DNA from: Branchiostoma floridae
Taxonomy: Eukaryota; Chordata; Leptocardii; Amphioxiformes; Branchiostomatidae
Direction of reading: 5' to 3'
Assembly: GCF_000003815.2 (NCBI RefSeq)
Contig: NC_049984.1
Location: forward strand, 23,571,002 to 23,635,001
DNA: 64,000 nt
Translations under genes and position numbers: made by a program
Notes under the pieces: model-generated
The model's input: the letters and a program-made list of their open reading frames with translations, nothing else
Told to the model about the DNA's origin: nothing
Databases searched by the model: none
Part shown: in pieces, positions 42,394 through 53,251 of the stretch
Layout of the letters: every line of letters begins with the position of its first letter
Numbering within the stretch: the first letter of the stretch is position 1

Positions 42394-42855
42394 ATGCCCA
42401 CCCAAGGACGCCATGTAACACCTGGCTTAGTAGAAGCGATGTTTAAGGTTTGTTTATACATAGAGCAGCTTGTATACAGACTTCCCTATATATTACTGGT
42501 TTGTTTGTTTTTTCTAAGATTTTTGCAAGATTTAAGACTCAAATTTGCAACAAGTTTTGCACTGTCCGCCATCTTTGTTTGGAAGGAAGGTTGCATTGGG
42601 AACGGCTCAACGGAGTGGGAAATAACACAGCGATTTTCAAGGCAAATAGTGGAAAACTGGACAATGCTGAGTAAACTATTTCATGTTAAAAATTCTGTGA
42701 AAATAAGTGAAAAATCTGTTACAGTGGCCTCCATTGTGCAACATATTGCTACCTTTCACCCCCTTGATAGCGAAACAATGCGGGAAAGGCCTTGCGACTG
42801 CATGACAGGATGCCAAATTAGCTCTAAACTAATGCTAATGGTGGGCGGGGAGTAG
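42394..42855 (+). other. Longest ORF outside recognised repeats (153 codons), unrecognised
   Basis: Begins MPTQGRHVTPGLVEAMFKVC. Residues about 29-42 are hydrophobic (YRLPYILLVCLFFL), followed by basic/polar sequence, cysteines near the end and a C-terminal glycine-rich end. No domain or homologue is recognised. An overlapping frame (42450-42674) is also open. It could be chance in this 64-kb span, or an unspliced exon. I do not assign a function. Confidence 0.15.
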
Positions 42856-43332
42856 CACCTCCCCCCTAGCACACCTTCACACCTTTTCGCCAGCACCTTG
42901 CTCATTTAATGAGGGCATTACAGGGGTCGGCTTGGACATACCTTAAAGTACCGGAGCATTATGGCATAGCAGCCAATTAAAAATCTAACAAAACAAATCA
43001 TACCAATTACTAGAGATAAACATCATCAAAGAATAATTGAGCACATAGGTAACTTAAATATCAAGCTCATAACCCATAACACAAACAACATGAATTAGCA
43101 AAGTGGCAATTTAAGGTACGAACATAAGTAGATGAATAGAGAATTTCATATTACGAAAGTACAGATCTCAATCTTATACAAAAATACTGTTTCTGTCAGA
43201 AACTACCGGCTACAAACCTTTGTAACAGAAGCTTCTTTAGCAACATATAGCATAGATTTTTAAGGTAAAATGGTTAATAGTCATGATGTGTATTGTTTTG
43301 ACAGTATGATAATTGTGACATGGATAATCGGC
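42856..43332. other. Unassigned DNA
   Basis: No recognised feature. Confidence 0.4.
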
Positions 43333-43632
43333 ATGAGGTTGTTGTTGTTTGTCTTGTAGTACCTAGTGGCACATAAGTCAGCACGTTTCCTTGCTGCTTC
43401 TGTAGAAGGGTGCATTATTACAGGGAGGGGTTGCTTATTTCCCCTCCCCTTTGATGTGCTCAATACAACTCCTCGAACACGGGACCCATATTTTATGTTC
43501 TTTTCGAAAGACGTGTGAAACTCCAACGCCCGTCTCATGATTTGACCCCAGGTCTCCCACTTACCAACTAATTGGAACCAGGACCTCAACTTAGAGGTTG
43601 CTACCAGTTGAGCTACAGTGGCATCCATCCTA
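43333..43632 (-). mobile_element. SINE-A copy 3, minus strand, nearly full length
   Basis: On the minus strand: GGATGCCACTGTAGCTCAAC (A-box region), TGGTAGCAACCTCTAAGTTG, a B-box-like GGGTCAAATCATG, the body CGTCTTTCGAAAAGAACATA, and a tail ACTACAAGACAAACAACAAC. It is the least interrupted copy in the window. The 122-codon minus ORF across it is an artefact. Confidence 0.85.
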
Positions 43633-44192
43633 CTGGGTTTAGTACCCATGAAGTTTGAGTCGAACAGGTTTATTCGGAACTAACTATGAAGAATGGTAAC
43701 GGTGAGTTTGTCAAATGCCATCACGTTCTGACTCCAACGGCTATTACTTTGAGCATTCCATACATGACCTACCCACGCAAGGCGCAATCAATAATCGTAG
43801 CTAGAGCCATTAATCCAAGACAACTAATGGGCGAAGGCGTTAGATGTCTGACTCCTAGTTGGACATGGGCTCACTTCCTTGAACATCCAGACCGTGTATG
43901 GCACGGGAGATGTCCACAGTGATTTGTCATCGCCTACACACTGGCAAGTCGACTGACCCAAAAGTATTTGTCATCCGATTTATGGCAAAGTTCATATGAT
44001 GACATGAAAAAATGTATCCAGTCCTATAGCTTAACTAAAGACTTTTCTAAGTAATACAGGAGTGTGTAGTATAGTATAAGGTTTTCCTTGACAATCATTA
44101 GAAGCTTTTACAATCGTTGGAGGAATTTCTAACATCTAAACATTCTTTAATATATTTCCCTATGTCTGCCATGCAGGAGTTGTCACATGTCA
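43633..44192. other. Unassigned DNA
   Basis: A 78-codon plus-strand ORF (43686-43922) has no recognised features. Confidence 0.35.
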
Positions 44193-44200
44193 TTAGGTAT

Positions 44201-44243
<43 letters not shown>
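44193..44243. repeat. (GT)n microsatellite
   Basis: About 20 GT units after TATACGT. Confidence 0.95.
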
Positions 44244-44244
<1 letters not shown>

Positions 44245-44845
44245 CTGTGGTCTGTATCTATCTACTTTATGTTTGGGATCTTAGCTGCAGTGAATTTTAG
44301 GTAAACCAGTCAGAACTGCCCTAAACCAGTCAGAACTGGCCTGAGGAAGGTCAAGGTTGAACAGAAAGCTTGGTTGTGTACAAAGAAAATCTATATCATA
44401 TGAGAGAGGAGTTTCTATACCGAGACCAACAGATTTAGATTTCTCAAGATATTAGTGCTTATCCATTTGTGGGGGTGGGGAAAAACGGTTCCAGTATGTA
44501 CCAACGGTGAATGATAAGTGAGGAAAAATGTGTCATTTTCTCAGGGATCAAAACCCCGGACCATGAAATTATTTGCATACCAAATTACCCTCAAATGCTG
44601 ATGACCTGTTACGTCAACTGTCATCAAACGCATTTTCGACAAATTCTATATGGCTAGTCTGTAAAGCACCCCCCCCCCCCCCCAAAAAAAACCCCAGAGC
44701 CCTTGGATTGGCCCTTTCAGGCTGAAAACAGCCAGTTGACTATCATTCATTCAAATTTCTTATCTGCCTTGAGACACCGGTTTATAACATCAAATCAACA
44801 ACTTTGGAGAGCGCCTCTTTTGTCGTTTTCAGTCAGACCATTGGC
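44244..44845. other. Unassigned DNA with C/A homopolymers
   Basis: A run of about 16 C followed by 8 A at about 44669-44694. CTAAACCAGTCAGAACTG is doubled at 44303-44340. Confidence 0.4.
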
Positions 44846-44898
44846 TTATCCAAGTTCAAAATGGCGCCAAGATCTGCCGCCATTTTGAACTTGGATAA
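44846..44898. repeat. Perfect 21-bp-stem hairpin with two ATGGCG words
   Basis: TTATCCAAGTTCAAAATGGC plus G (44846-44866) is the exact complement of 44878-44898, with an 11-base loop. Each arm contains AAAATGGCG, which fits the YY1 consensus. The hairpin does not extend into the flanks, so it is shorter than usual microRNA precursors. Confidence 0.85.
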
Positions 44899-45180
44899 AG
44901 TGATGAGCTTCAACACTACAGACAGACACAAAAGACAATCCTACCAAAACTCGTTGATTATTACTCTGGCAAGCAACTGTATCTTTCACTTTCTTTACTT
45001 TATTTTAAACCTTACATAGCCTGTATTTATAAACTTTCTATGCAATTGCTTTTTCTAGTATAGTCCTATTGCGTGGGTATTAACAGTAAACGTTCTGGTA
45101 CCGTTGATATGTGATGGATGTCGCAATTTAAATTGTCTAGCTGCTCGTGCCATTTTTCATTGCCAGCCAGGACAATCAGA
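44899..45180. other. AT-rich unassigned DNA
   Basis: No recognised feature. Confidence 0.4.
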
Positions 45181-45395
45181 TACGAGGGGTGGTCAATAAC
45201 TTCTTGGCCACACCTAGAAATAAGGTACACAACTCAAAGTATAAAGCCTTTTATCAATATCTACCAAAATTCAAATAAAGCACACGACACTCAGTAACGT
45301 TAGCTTAGAAAACAACAACAACAACAGCAATTGAGCTACGAAATGAGGTGTTCAGGCTAACTTGTTGTACTGACAGCCAGATACCAACCCCTTTC
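45181..45395 (+). mobile_element. Mariner-like 5' end fragment
   Basis: TACGAGGGGTGGTCAATAAC followed by TTCTTGGCCACACC matches the usual look of mariner terminal repeats, preceded by TA use. About 150 bp inside, CAATTGAGCTACGAAATGAG reads IELRNE, like the start of some mariner helix-turn-helix regions. The frame dies soon after and no right terminus is seen. Assignment is from memory of the family. Confidence 0.5.
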
Positions 45396-45878
45396 TTGAA
45401 ATACAAAGGTAATCCTTATCTAGCATGTATATTCTAACAATGTCTTTGATAATTTCATTGCATGAAGAATACGGTTCATACAGCTCTGATAACAATCTAC
45501 TCTTGTTTCCCTCACAACTTGCCTACTGATTTTCAAAAGTACGTCGACTGCAAAGTAATGATCACAGTGACTTGATAAAAGGCTTCGTACTAAATGAATA
45601 TACCTTGAAATGTGAGTTGTGCAACTTATTTCTGGGTGAACCAAAGGACTTATTGATGGCCCTTCGTACTTTCAAACACTCCCAGACGCCTGAAGTACCA
45701 TGCTCTTACAGTTTCTATTTTCGGCATCATTGCCCCACGAATGATGTTACAGCCATAATGGTCCATCCAGACATTGATGGATTGTTGAGAATAGCCTTTC
45801 TTTCTCTCTTGGCCCTTGTACGTAAGGTTACCAAAGGTCGTCTGTATCTAACCATAATTTTGTTCTCATGGATCAAAA
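45396..45878. other. Unassigned DNA
   Basis: The 106-codon ORF at 45572 ends at the SINE boundary and has no recognised domain. It could hold mariner remains. Confidence 0.3.
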
Positions 45879-46290
45879 GGGTGTCCCTGTAGCTCAACTG
45901 GTAGCCGGCTGGGATCCTATTCACAATTAGTAGATAACTGGGAGACACTGGTTCAAGTCCCATTAAGGGCTTCTGAAGGGTTCAATTTTCTGCACTTGCG
46001 TCATGCTTGCGTCACTGAGGGGTTCGTTCATTGCGTCACTGTTTTGTTATTTTCTCGGATTTGACGCAGTGACGCAAGCTTAATGCAAGTGAAGTGAGAG
46101 TGCATCTTAAGGGATGCATCTGTCTTATTCGGAAGGGACGTAAAATGAGGGTACCATGTTCGAGACGCTGCCTCAAGCACGTTGAAGGGTGGGTGGGAGG
46201 AAAAATTGTAAAAGTGTACCCTGCTACTGAAACAGCAATGAAACTGGCTGCCATAACTGCCACAAGGCATTACAAGATGAACAACATGAT
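45879..46290 (+). mobile_element. SINE-A copy 4, interrupted
   Basis: GGGTGTCCCTGTAGCTCAAC, TGGTAGCCGG, B box GGTTCAAGTCC (45951), a break at about 45985-46110, then TTATTCGGAAGGGACGTAAA and ACCCTGCTACTGAAACAGCA, with a tail CATTACAAGATGAACAAC. Confidence 0.85.
45985..46110. mobile_element. Palindromic element nested in SINE-A copy 4
   Basis: TGCACTTGCGTCATGCTTGC / GTCACTG at the left faces CAGTGACGCAAGCTTAATGC / AAGTGAAGTGAGA at the right. TTAAGGG on both sides (45963 and 46108) may be part of a target duplication. The inner words TTCGTTCA(T/C)TGCG and TTTTGTTATTTT recall MITE family G (32930-32960). Confidence 0.65.
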
Positions 46291-46553
46291 TAAAGTATGC
46301 ATGGATAACTGTCAAACAACAACTGTCAATAAGCCTGTTCACGGATCGAACTGCACATGCGCAGGTCAAAGGTGGAGGCCCCTGAGACATAAACATAACG
46401 CGTCTGGACATCTTATGCAAATTTGTTATGCAAACCGACAGATGGAGGCTATGTGTATTTGAACATGTATATTAGTGAAGGCAAGTATTGTTTACAAGTC
46501 AGGGGCCTTCACCTTGACATGATCATTCCTTGAATGAGCATCAGACAAACAGC
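46291..46553. other. Unassigned DNA
   Basis: The stretch just upstream of the ribozyme motif (46490-46553) may belong to the same element. Confidence 0.35.
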
Positions 46554-46611
46554 ACTTTTCACTGAGGAAGGAAGGTGGATGCCTTCCGAAACGTCTGTAT
46601 TAAAATAAAGT
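46554..46611 (+). ncRNA. Hammerhead ribozyme motif
   Basis: Core CTGAGGA is at 46562-46568. Stem II is GGAAGG (46570-46575) with CCTTCC (46582-46587), perfect over six pairs. Core GAAA is at 46588-46591, then the minimal ACGT and cleavage triplet GTC, with predicted cut after 46595. Stem I can form as CA (46560-46561) with TG (46596-46597) and ACTTT (46554-46558) with AAAGT (46607-46611) around an asymmetric loop. GTC is the most common hammerhead cleavage triplet. Downstream AAATAAAGTATCC shows no family match in the window. Confidence 0.65.
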
Positions 46612-46985
46612 ATCCAGAAGTAAAGATTTATTCGTCTTCAATTTTAGCACATCAGCTTATATAAGTCTTCTGCTCAATGAAACATAAAAAACAAATAACA
46701 AAGTCATCAACAGGAGCTAATTAATGAATACAACGCTGACATATAACAGAGGTTGACATCAAAATAAACTAAATCAACATCAACGGAGGAAACTACTTAA
46801 GGTTACATGTTGGTCTAATTAACAGCAATACGAAACAAACAGAAACAAGATAACGATAGGACAAACACAAGGCTGGCTTACCAATCTAAATAAAACTAAG
46901 CGAGTCTTGGAAATGTAATTTAACACAAGGTCGAAAATTTGACAGTTTTTGGATTGTGGGAGGGAAGGTCTGCCCATAAGGAGTA
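46612..46985. other. AT-rich unassigned DNA
   Basis: No recognised feature. Confidence 0.4.
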
Positions 46986-48102
46986 GGGCAAATGTACTAC
47001 TTTTAAGTAAGATAAAGCTATTGTGCCAGTGCTGTCTACTTAGGTTATTTCAAATGCCCAAATTAGACTGCAGTAAGGATGCCATTGTCTCTTGCAAACA
47101 ATAACTACAAGAGAAAATCATTTGTCTAAGCCCCTGTGCATCGGTTTGCTACTTTATCAAGTGTAGAAGGTCCTTGACCTCAAAATTAAACCGCGCAGAG
47201 CTTCTCAAGATAAAAGCACTCGTTCTCCGATATTTTCTTTGAAAGTTACGCTATATAAATGTCTGTTTCCCCATTTTGCAAGTACTTTGTAAGACTTGTA
47301 GTTTGGAAAGAAAAAAAAACAACTTTATTTTGGAAAGTGGCCAAAATTGATGTGCTCGCGAATGGCATCCATAAAATCTTCTTGCCATGGAAACATCTTC
47401 ATTCTCATCGGATCTAGGGCAAATGTACTACTTTTAAGTAAGATAAAGCTATTGTGCCAGTGCTGTCTACTTAGGTTATCTTAATTGCCCAAATTAGACT
47501 GCAGTAAGGATGCCATTGTCTCTTGCAAACAATAACTACAAGAGGAAGGCATTTGTCTTAAAGCCTTGAGGCATCGGTTTGCTAGTTTATCAAGTCAAGA
47601 AGTGTAGAAGATCCTTGACCTGAAAAGTAAACCGAGCAGAGCTTCACAAGATGGAAGCACTCGTTCTCCGATATTTTCTTTTGAAAGTTACGCTATACAA
47701 ATGTTTGTTTCCTCATTTTGCAAGTACTTTTGTAAGACTTGCAGTATGGAAAGAAAAAAAACTTTATTTCGGAAAGGGACCAAAGCTGATGTGCTCGCGA
47801 ATTGCATCCATAAAATCTTCTTGCCATGGAAACATGTTCATTTTCATCGGATCTAGGGCAAATGTACAACTTTTAAGTAAGATAAAGCTATTGTACCAGT
47901 GCTGTCTACTCAGGTTATCTTAAATGCCCAAATTAGACTGCAGTAAGGATGTCATTGTCTCTTCCAAACAATAACTACAAGAAAAAGGCATTTGTCTAAG
48001 CCCTGAGGCATCGGTTTGCCAGTTTATCAAGTAGTGAACTGTAGAAGGTCCTTGACCTGAAAAGTAAACCGAGCAGAGCTTCACAAGATGGAGGCACTTA
48101 TG
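46986..48102. repeat. Tandem array, unit 431-449 bp, about 2.5 copies
   Basis: GGGCAAATGTACTACTTTTA or its variant begins copies at 46986, 47417 and 47866. Each has AAATTAGACTGCAGTAAGGA, TGCATCGGTTTGC-type and TTCTTGCCATGGAAACAT words. The third stops after the GAGCTTCACAAGATGG block. An ORF in the second unit (47651-47923) is shifted in the first by indels. Confidence 0.95.
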
Positions 48103-48285
48103 GAGAATAAAGGTCGATACGGTCTGCTAGTCACGTTCTACAAGGACGTTTGGAAATAAATAAAAGTTCCATGTTTTCAAGCAAAGTGTTCAGCCAGTGG
48201 AATGTCAAAGAACTTATCAGAATCTGTGTTCATATCCATAAGTCGTTTTATGAATTCTGATGATTCCCGCCATAAAATAACACAC
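48103..48285. other. Spacer between two arrays
   Basis: No recognised feature. Confidence 0.4.
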
Positions 48286-50573
48286 GAGCTTCGATCTCGG
48301 TTGAGCTCATGGAATTGGAAAGTGTACAGCTTCACTACAAGCACTAGAAGTATGATTCGACTCTTATACACCCACCATAGTGTAACTTTCTACCAGTGCA
48401 ACAACCAAGAAATAATATTTAGCGAACTGATAGCTTCAACTTACGGGGTAACTCGTCGAAATGGACGAGTGTACAGTGTCACGTCAAGCATTTTAGAGTA
48501 AGATCGAACTATTTTGCACCCACTAGTGTAGTCTTCTTTTAGTGCAAAGACCAAGAGAAATTACGATGGAGTTGGCAAAAGAGCTTCGATCTCGGTTGAA
48601 ATGATCATGGACTGTGCACATATTCACTACAAGCGTTAAGAGGGTTATTGATCTCTTGTACACCCCCTTGGGTAGCATTCTATCATTGCAACGACCAGGA
48701 GATAATATTTGGTGAGCCAAAAGCTTCAACCTCGGGTTAACTCATCAACGGACGTTTGTAATCCGTTACTACAAGCGTTTTAGAGTTTGATCGAACTCTT
48801 GTACACCGACTAGACATGTAGTGCAAAGATCAAGAGAAGATACGATGTTGTTGGCGAAAGAGCTTCGATCTTGGCTGAACTCATCGGTATGGACAGTGTA
48901 CATCTTCACTACAAGCACGAAGAGTTTGATTGAACTCTTGTACACCTACTAGTATAGCCTTCAATCATTGCAAAGACCAAGAAATAACACAATGTAGTTG
49001 GCAAAAAGAGCTTCGATCTCGGGTTAACTCATCAACATGGACTGTGTACAGCAGTTTTGATTGAACTTTTGTACACCCACAAGAAGTGTAGCCTTCTTTC
49101 ATTGCAAAGCCAAAGACCAAGAGAAATTAGTATGTAGTAAGACAAATTACAATGTAGATAGCGAAAGAGCTTCGATCTTGGATGAACTCATCGACATGGA
49201 CAGTATGCAGCGTCACTAAAAGCGTCAGCAGTTTGACCGAAGTCCTGTTCACCAACTAGTGTAGCCATCTTTCAATGTAACGACTAGGAGATAATATTTG
49301 GTGAGCCAAAAGCTTCAACCTCGGGTTAACTCATCAACGGACGTGTGTAATCCGTTACTACAAGCGTTTTAGAGTTTGATCGAACTCTTGTTCACCGACT
49401 AGACATGTAGTGCAAAGATCAAGAGAAGATACGATGTTGTTGGCGAAAGAGCTTCGATCTTGGCTGAACTCATCGATATGGACAGTGTGCATCTTCACTA
49501 CAAGCACGAAGAGTTTGATTGAACTCTTGTACACCTACTAGAGTGTAACTTTCTATCATTGCTAAGACCAAGGAATAACACAATGTAGTTGGCAAAAAGA
49601 GCTTCGATCTCGGGTTAACTCATCAACATGGACAGTGTGCAGCAGTTTTGGTTGGAATTTTGTACACCCACAAGAAGTGTAGCCTTCTTTTATTGCAAAG
49701 AGCAAGAGAAATAAGTATGTAGTAAGACGAATTACAATGTAGATAGCGAAAGAGCTTCGATCTTGGATGAACTCATCGACATGGACAGTATGCAGCGTCA
49801 CTAAAAGCGTCAGCAGTTTGACCGAAGTCTTGTTCACCAACTAGTGTAGCCATCTTTCAATGTAACGACTAGGAGATAATATTTGGTGAGATAAAAGCTT
49901 CAACCTCGGGTTAACTCATCAACGGACGTGTGTACTGCGTTACTACAAGCGTTTTAGAGTTTGATCGAACTCTTGTACACCGACTAGACATGTAGTGCAA
50001 AGATCAAGAGAAGATACGATGTAGTTGGCGAAAGAGCTTCGATCTTGGCTGAACTCATCGATATGGACAGTGTACATTTTCACTACATGCACAAAGAGTT
50101 TGATTGAACTCTTCTACACCTACGAGTGTAGCCTTCTATCATTGCTAAGACCAAGAAATAACACAATGTAGTTGTCAAAGGAGCTTCGTTCTCGAGTTAA
50201 CTCATCAACATGGGCAGTGTACAGCGTCACTTCAATCACTAACAGTTTTGATTGAACTCTTGTACACCCACAAGAAGTGTAGCGTTCTTTTATTGCAAAG
50301 ACTAAGAGAAATTAGTATGTAGTTGGCGAAAGAGTTTAAATCTTGGGTGAACTCATCGACATGGACAGTGTACACCTTCACTAAAAGCACAAAGAGTTTG
50401 ATCGAACTCACCGTAGCCTTCTATCGATATCAGTGCAACAACCAAGAGATAATTGTCGGCGAACTGAGAGCTTCGACTTGGGTTAACACATCAACATGGA
50501 CGGGTGTACAGCGTCACTTGAAGCGTTAAGAGTTTGATCGAACTCTTGCACACCCACTAGAAGTGTAGCCTTA

Positions 50574-51025
50574 GGCCACACCAATTTAATTTCTTGGTTC
50601 ACGGATTCGCTCGCTCAAATTTTTTGAAAAAAAAAAAATAAAAAATAAAAAATTACCACTCAGCAAATTTTCACCATTAATGAAACTATTCACCAACTTT
50701 CTGGTGTGGCAAATTGGCCTTTATATTATAAGCTCCTTAAAATGTGGGTATTATCATTGCAGTTATATTTTTCATTCATGAAGAATGGCACAAACATAAA
50801 AACTGACACTACTTTGTAATTTTCAATGAACAGGTGCTCTTACTGTACTGTAATAGTGTTTTTGTACCTTTTTCAAGCTGAAAACTTTTTATTCTTTATG
50901 TTTTGGATTAGCCCTAACCTTTACCACAACCATTTTACAATTTTTATTTTTATTTTTATTTCGCCCTTTCGCTCCATATTTTTTATGAAAAAATCCGTGA
51001 ACCAAGAAATTAAATTGGTGTGGCC
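50574..51025. mobile_element. Harbinger-like MITE (family H) inserted in the satellite
   Basis: Perfect terminal inverted repeats of about 35 bp start GGCCACACCAATTTAATTTC. The 3-bp duplication TTA (50571-50573 and 51026-51028) interrupts the satellite word GTGTAGCCTTATTTTAGTGC. It is 452 bp with no transposase. A second copy at 58044-58409 lies in the opposite orientation. Confidence 0.9.
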
Positions 51026-51982
51026 TTATTTAAGTGCAAAGACCAGGTGATGAACATGGACAGCGCACTGCGTCACTGCAAGCGTTAAGTGTTTGATCGA
51101 ACTCTTGTACACCCACTAGAAGTGTAGCCTTCTTTTAGTGAAAAGACCAAGAGAAATTACAATGTAGTTGGCCAAAGAGCTTCAATGTCAAGTTCATTCG
51201 TCAACGGAAGATTGTACTGCGTCACTTGAAGCGTTAAAAGTTTGACCGAAATCTTGTGCATATACAAGAAGGGTGGCTTGTCAGTATAAAGATAAAAAAA
51301 GTTACAATGTAGTTGGTGAAAGAGCTTTGATCTTGGATGAACTCATCACCATGGACAGTGTACATCTTCACTACAAGCGTTAAGACTTTCATCAAACTCT
51401 TGTACACCGACTGTAGTAGAGCCTTCTTTTTAGTGCAAAGACCAAGAAAAATTAAAATGTAGTTGGCGAAAGAGCTTTGATCTCGAGTTAACTCATCAAC
51501 ATGGACAGTGTACAGTGTCACTTCAATCATTAACATTTATGATTGAACTTTTGTACACTGACTAGTGTAGCCTTCTATCAGTGCAACGACCAAGAATTAA
51601 TATTTGGCGAACTGAGAGCTTCGACCTCGGGTTAACACATCAACATGGACGGGTGTACAGCGTCACTTGAAGCGTTAAGAGTTTGATCGAACTTTTTTAC
51701 ACCCACTAGAAGTGTAGCCTTATTTTAGTGCAAAGACCAAGTGATGAACATGGACAGCGCACTGCGTCACTGCAAGCGTTAAGTGTTTGATTGAACTCTT
51801 GTACACCCACTAGAAGTGTAGCCTTCTTTTAGTGCAAAGACCAAGAGAAATTACAATGTAGTTGGCGAAAGAGCTTCAATGTCAGGTTGATTCGTCAACG
51901 GAATGTTGTACTGCGTCACTTGAAGCGTTAAGAGTTTGACCGAAATCTTGTGCATATACAAGAAGGGTAGCCTGTCAGTATA

Positions 51983-53251
51983 TATACATGTGTTACTTCC
52001 ATGCATATCCTAACAAAGAACACATTCAATTATCTACCCGTAACGCGTCACGCGTGTGTGTTTTCTGTTTAAATAAACCAAGGGGACCCATCCTTAGGCT
52101 CCTTTTAACCTCCTTTACGTATCTTGAAAATCTTTATTACATACTATTTGTATGTCTTATTCTCTAGTTCACTAACATGAGCTTGTCGTGTATCGATATA
52201 CATGTATATCATAAATAAACCTATCACAGAAGTTCTTATGTAAATTTACTAAGCTCCATAGGCTTTGATAGAAATTGTTTGTGTTTGCAGAAATCCTTCA
52301 AACAAATAGAATAATCATTTAACAACACCCTGTGTCTGGCCGGATAGCTGAACAATCAGAACGGTACCATAACATCAACCTGTACATTTAGTTTCAATAT
52401 ATGTGTATGCATTTTTCTTTTTTGGGAGGTGGCGGGATTTTTGTAGCCAGTAAGTCAGGCGTGTCGCGATCGCGTACCGACGCCATGTATTCAGAACAAA
52501 ACATTGCATGTGTATTGGGGGGGGGGGGGGTTGGGTTCAGGAGAAATAGCAGTTTATTAACGTCTGTTTCTTTCCAAAATACTGTAGCGTGTAGATTTTA
52601 ATCCATGGGTATCTCAATCCCAAAAGTTGAACAAACTTGCAAATTAACTGTAGGATGCTACTTCCGTATCGGACATTATTTACAGAATTGGAACAGAATT
52701 GCGTGTTCAGAACCAGTAACGCGCCTTTTCCCGGCACGATCAGTGAACAAGCAAACGGAACAGAATGTTACGAAATAGACATATTCAACTGTCAAACATT
52801 TTGTTGCACTGTAATATCTTATAATTCATGCAGCATGAGCAAACTTTGAAATTTCTAAAGTCACTTTGCGGTACCGTAAGTTGAATATACACACCTTAAA
52901 ATGTTATCAGGATCATAAGCTTTGTTAATGCAAGAAATAAGATACAGAGAAAGAAGTTTTTCGTTTCTTTATTCTATGGATACTTTTATACTGTTTTCAG
53001 TACCATTTTCTTAAAAAAAAAACATTGATAGCAATTATCACTTGAATACACACTACCCCTTCACTGAACCACTTCTCAAGACACGCAGTGTGCGGGTACC
53101 GCGAACTACCGGACATGGCCATGTTCGGCAATGATTGGGGATATTCGGCACCGGACACACCGTGGCTAGAAATTCGTTTATACGACCCGGACATGTCAAG
53201 TTCCACGGTAGTGTAAGAAACCAAAAATTGCCAGAAATTCTTGTTTTCTTG
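51983..53251. other. 1.27-kb segment inserted in the satellite
   Basis: The satellite breaks after CAGTATA (51976-51982) and resumes at CAGTGTA (53252-53258), a near-perfect 7-bp repeat. Removal restores both the satellite word GTCAGTATAAAGATC and the 690-bp higher-order period. The segment has no terminal inverted repeats. It holds a G homopolymer (52517-52530) and, on the minus strand, an open frame (52997-53266) with MSGSYKRISSHGVSGAEYPQ and CLEKWFSEG, which I do not recognise. GGACATG / CATGTCCGG words recur in it. Confidence 0.6.

Noticed and set aside
46028-46462. 130- and 122-codon ORFs on opposite strands
   Set aside because: Both lie in SINE-A copy 4 and its nested palindrome.
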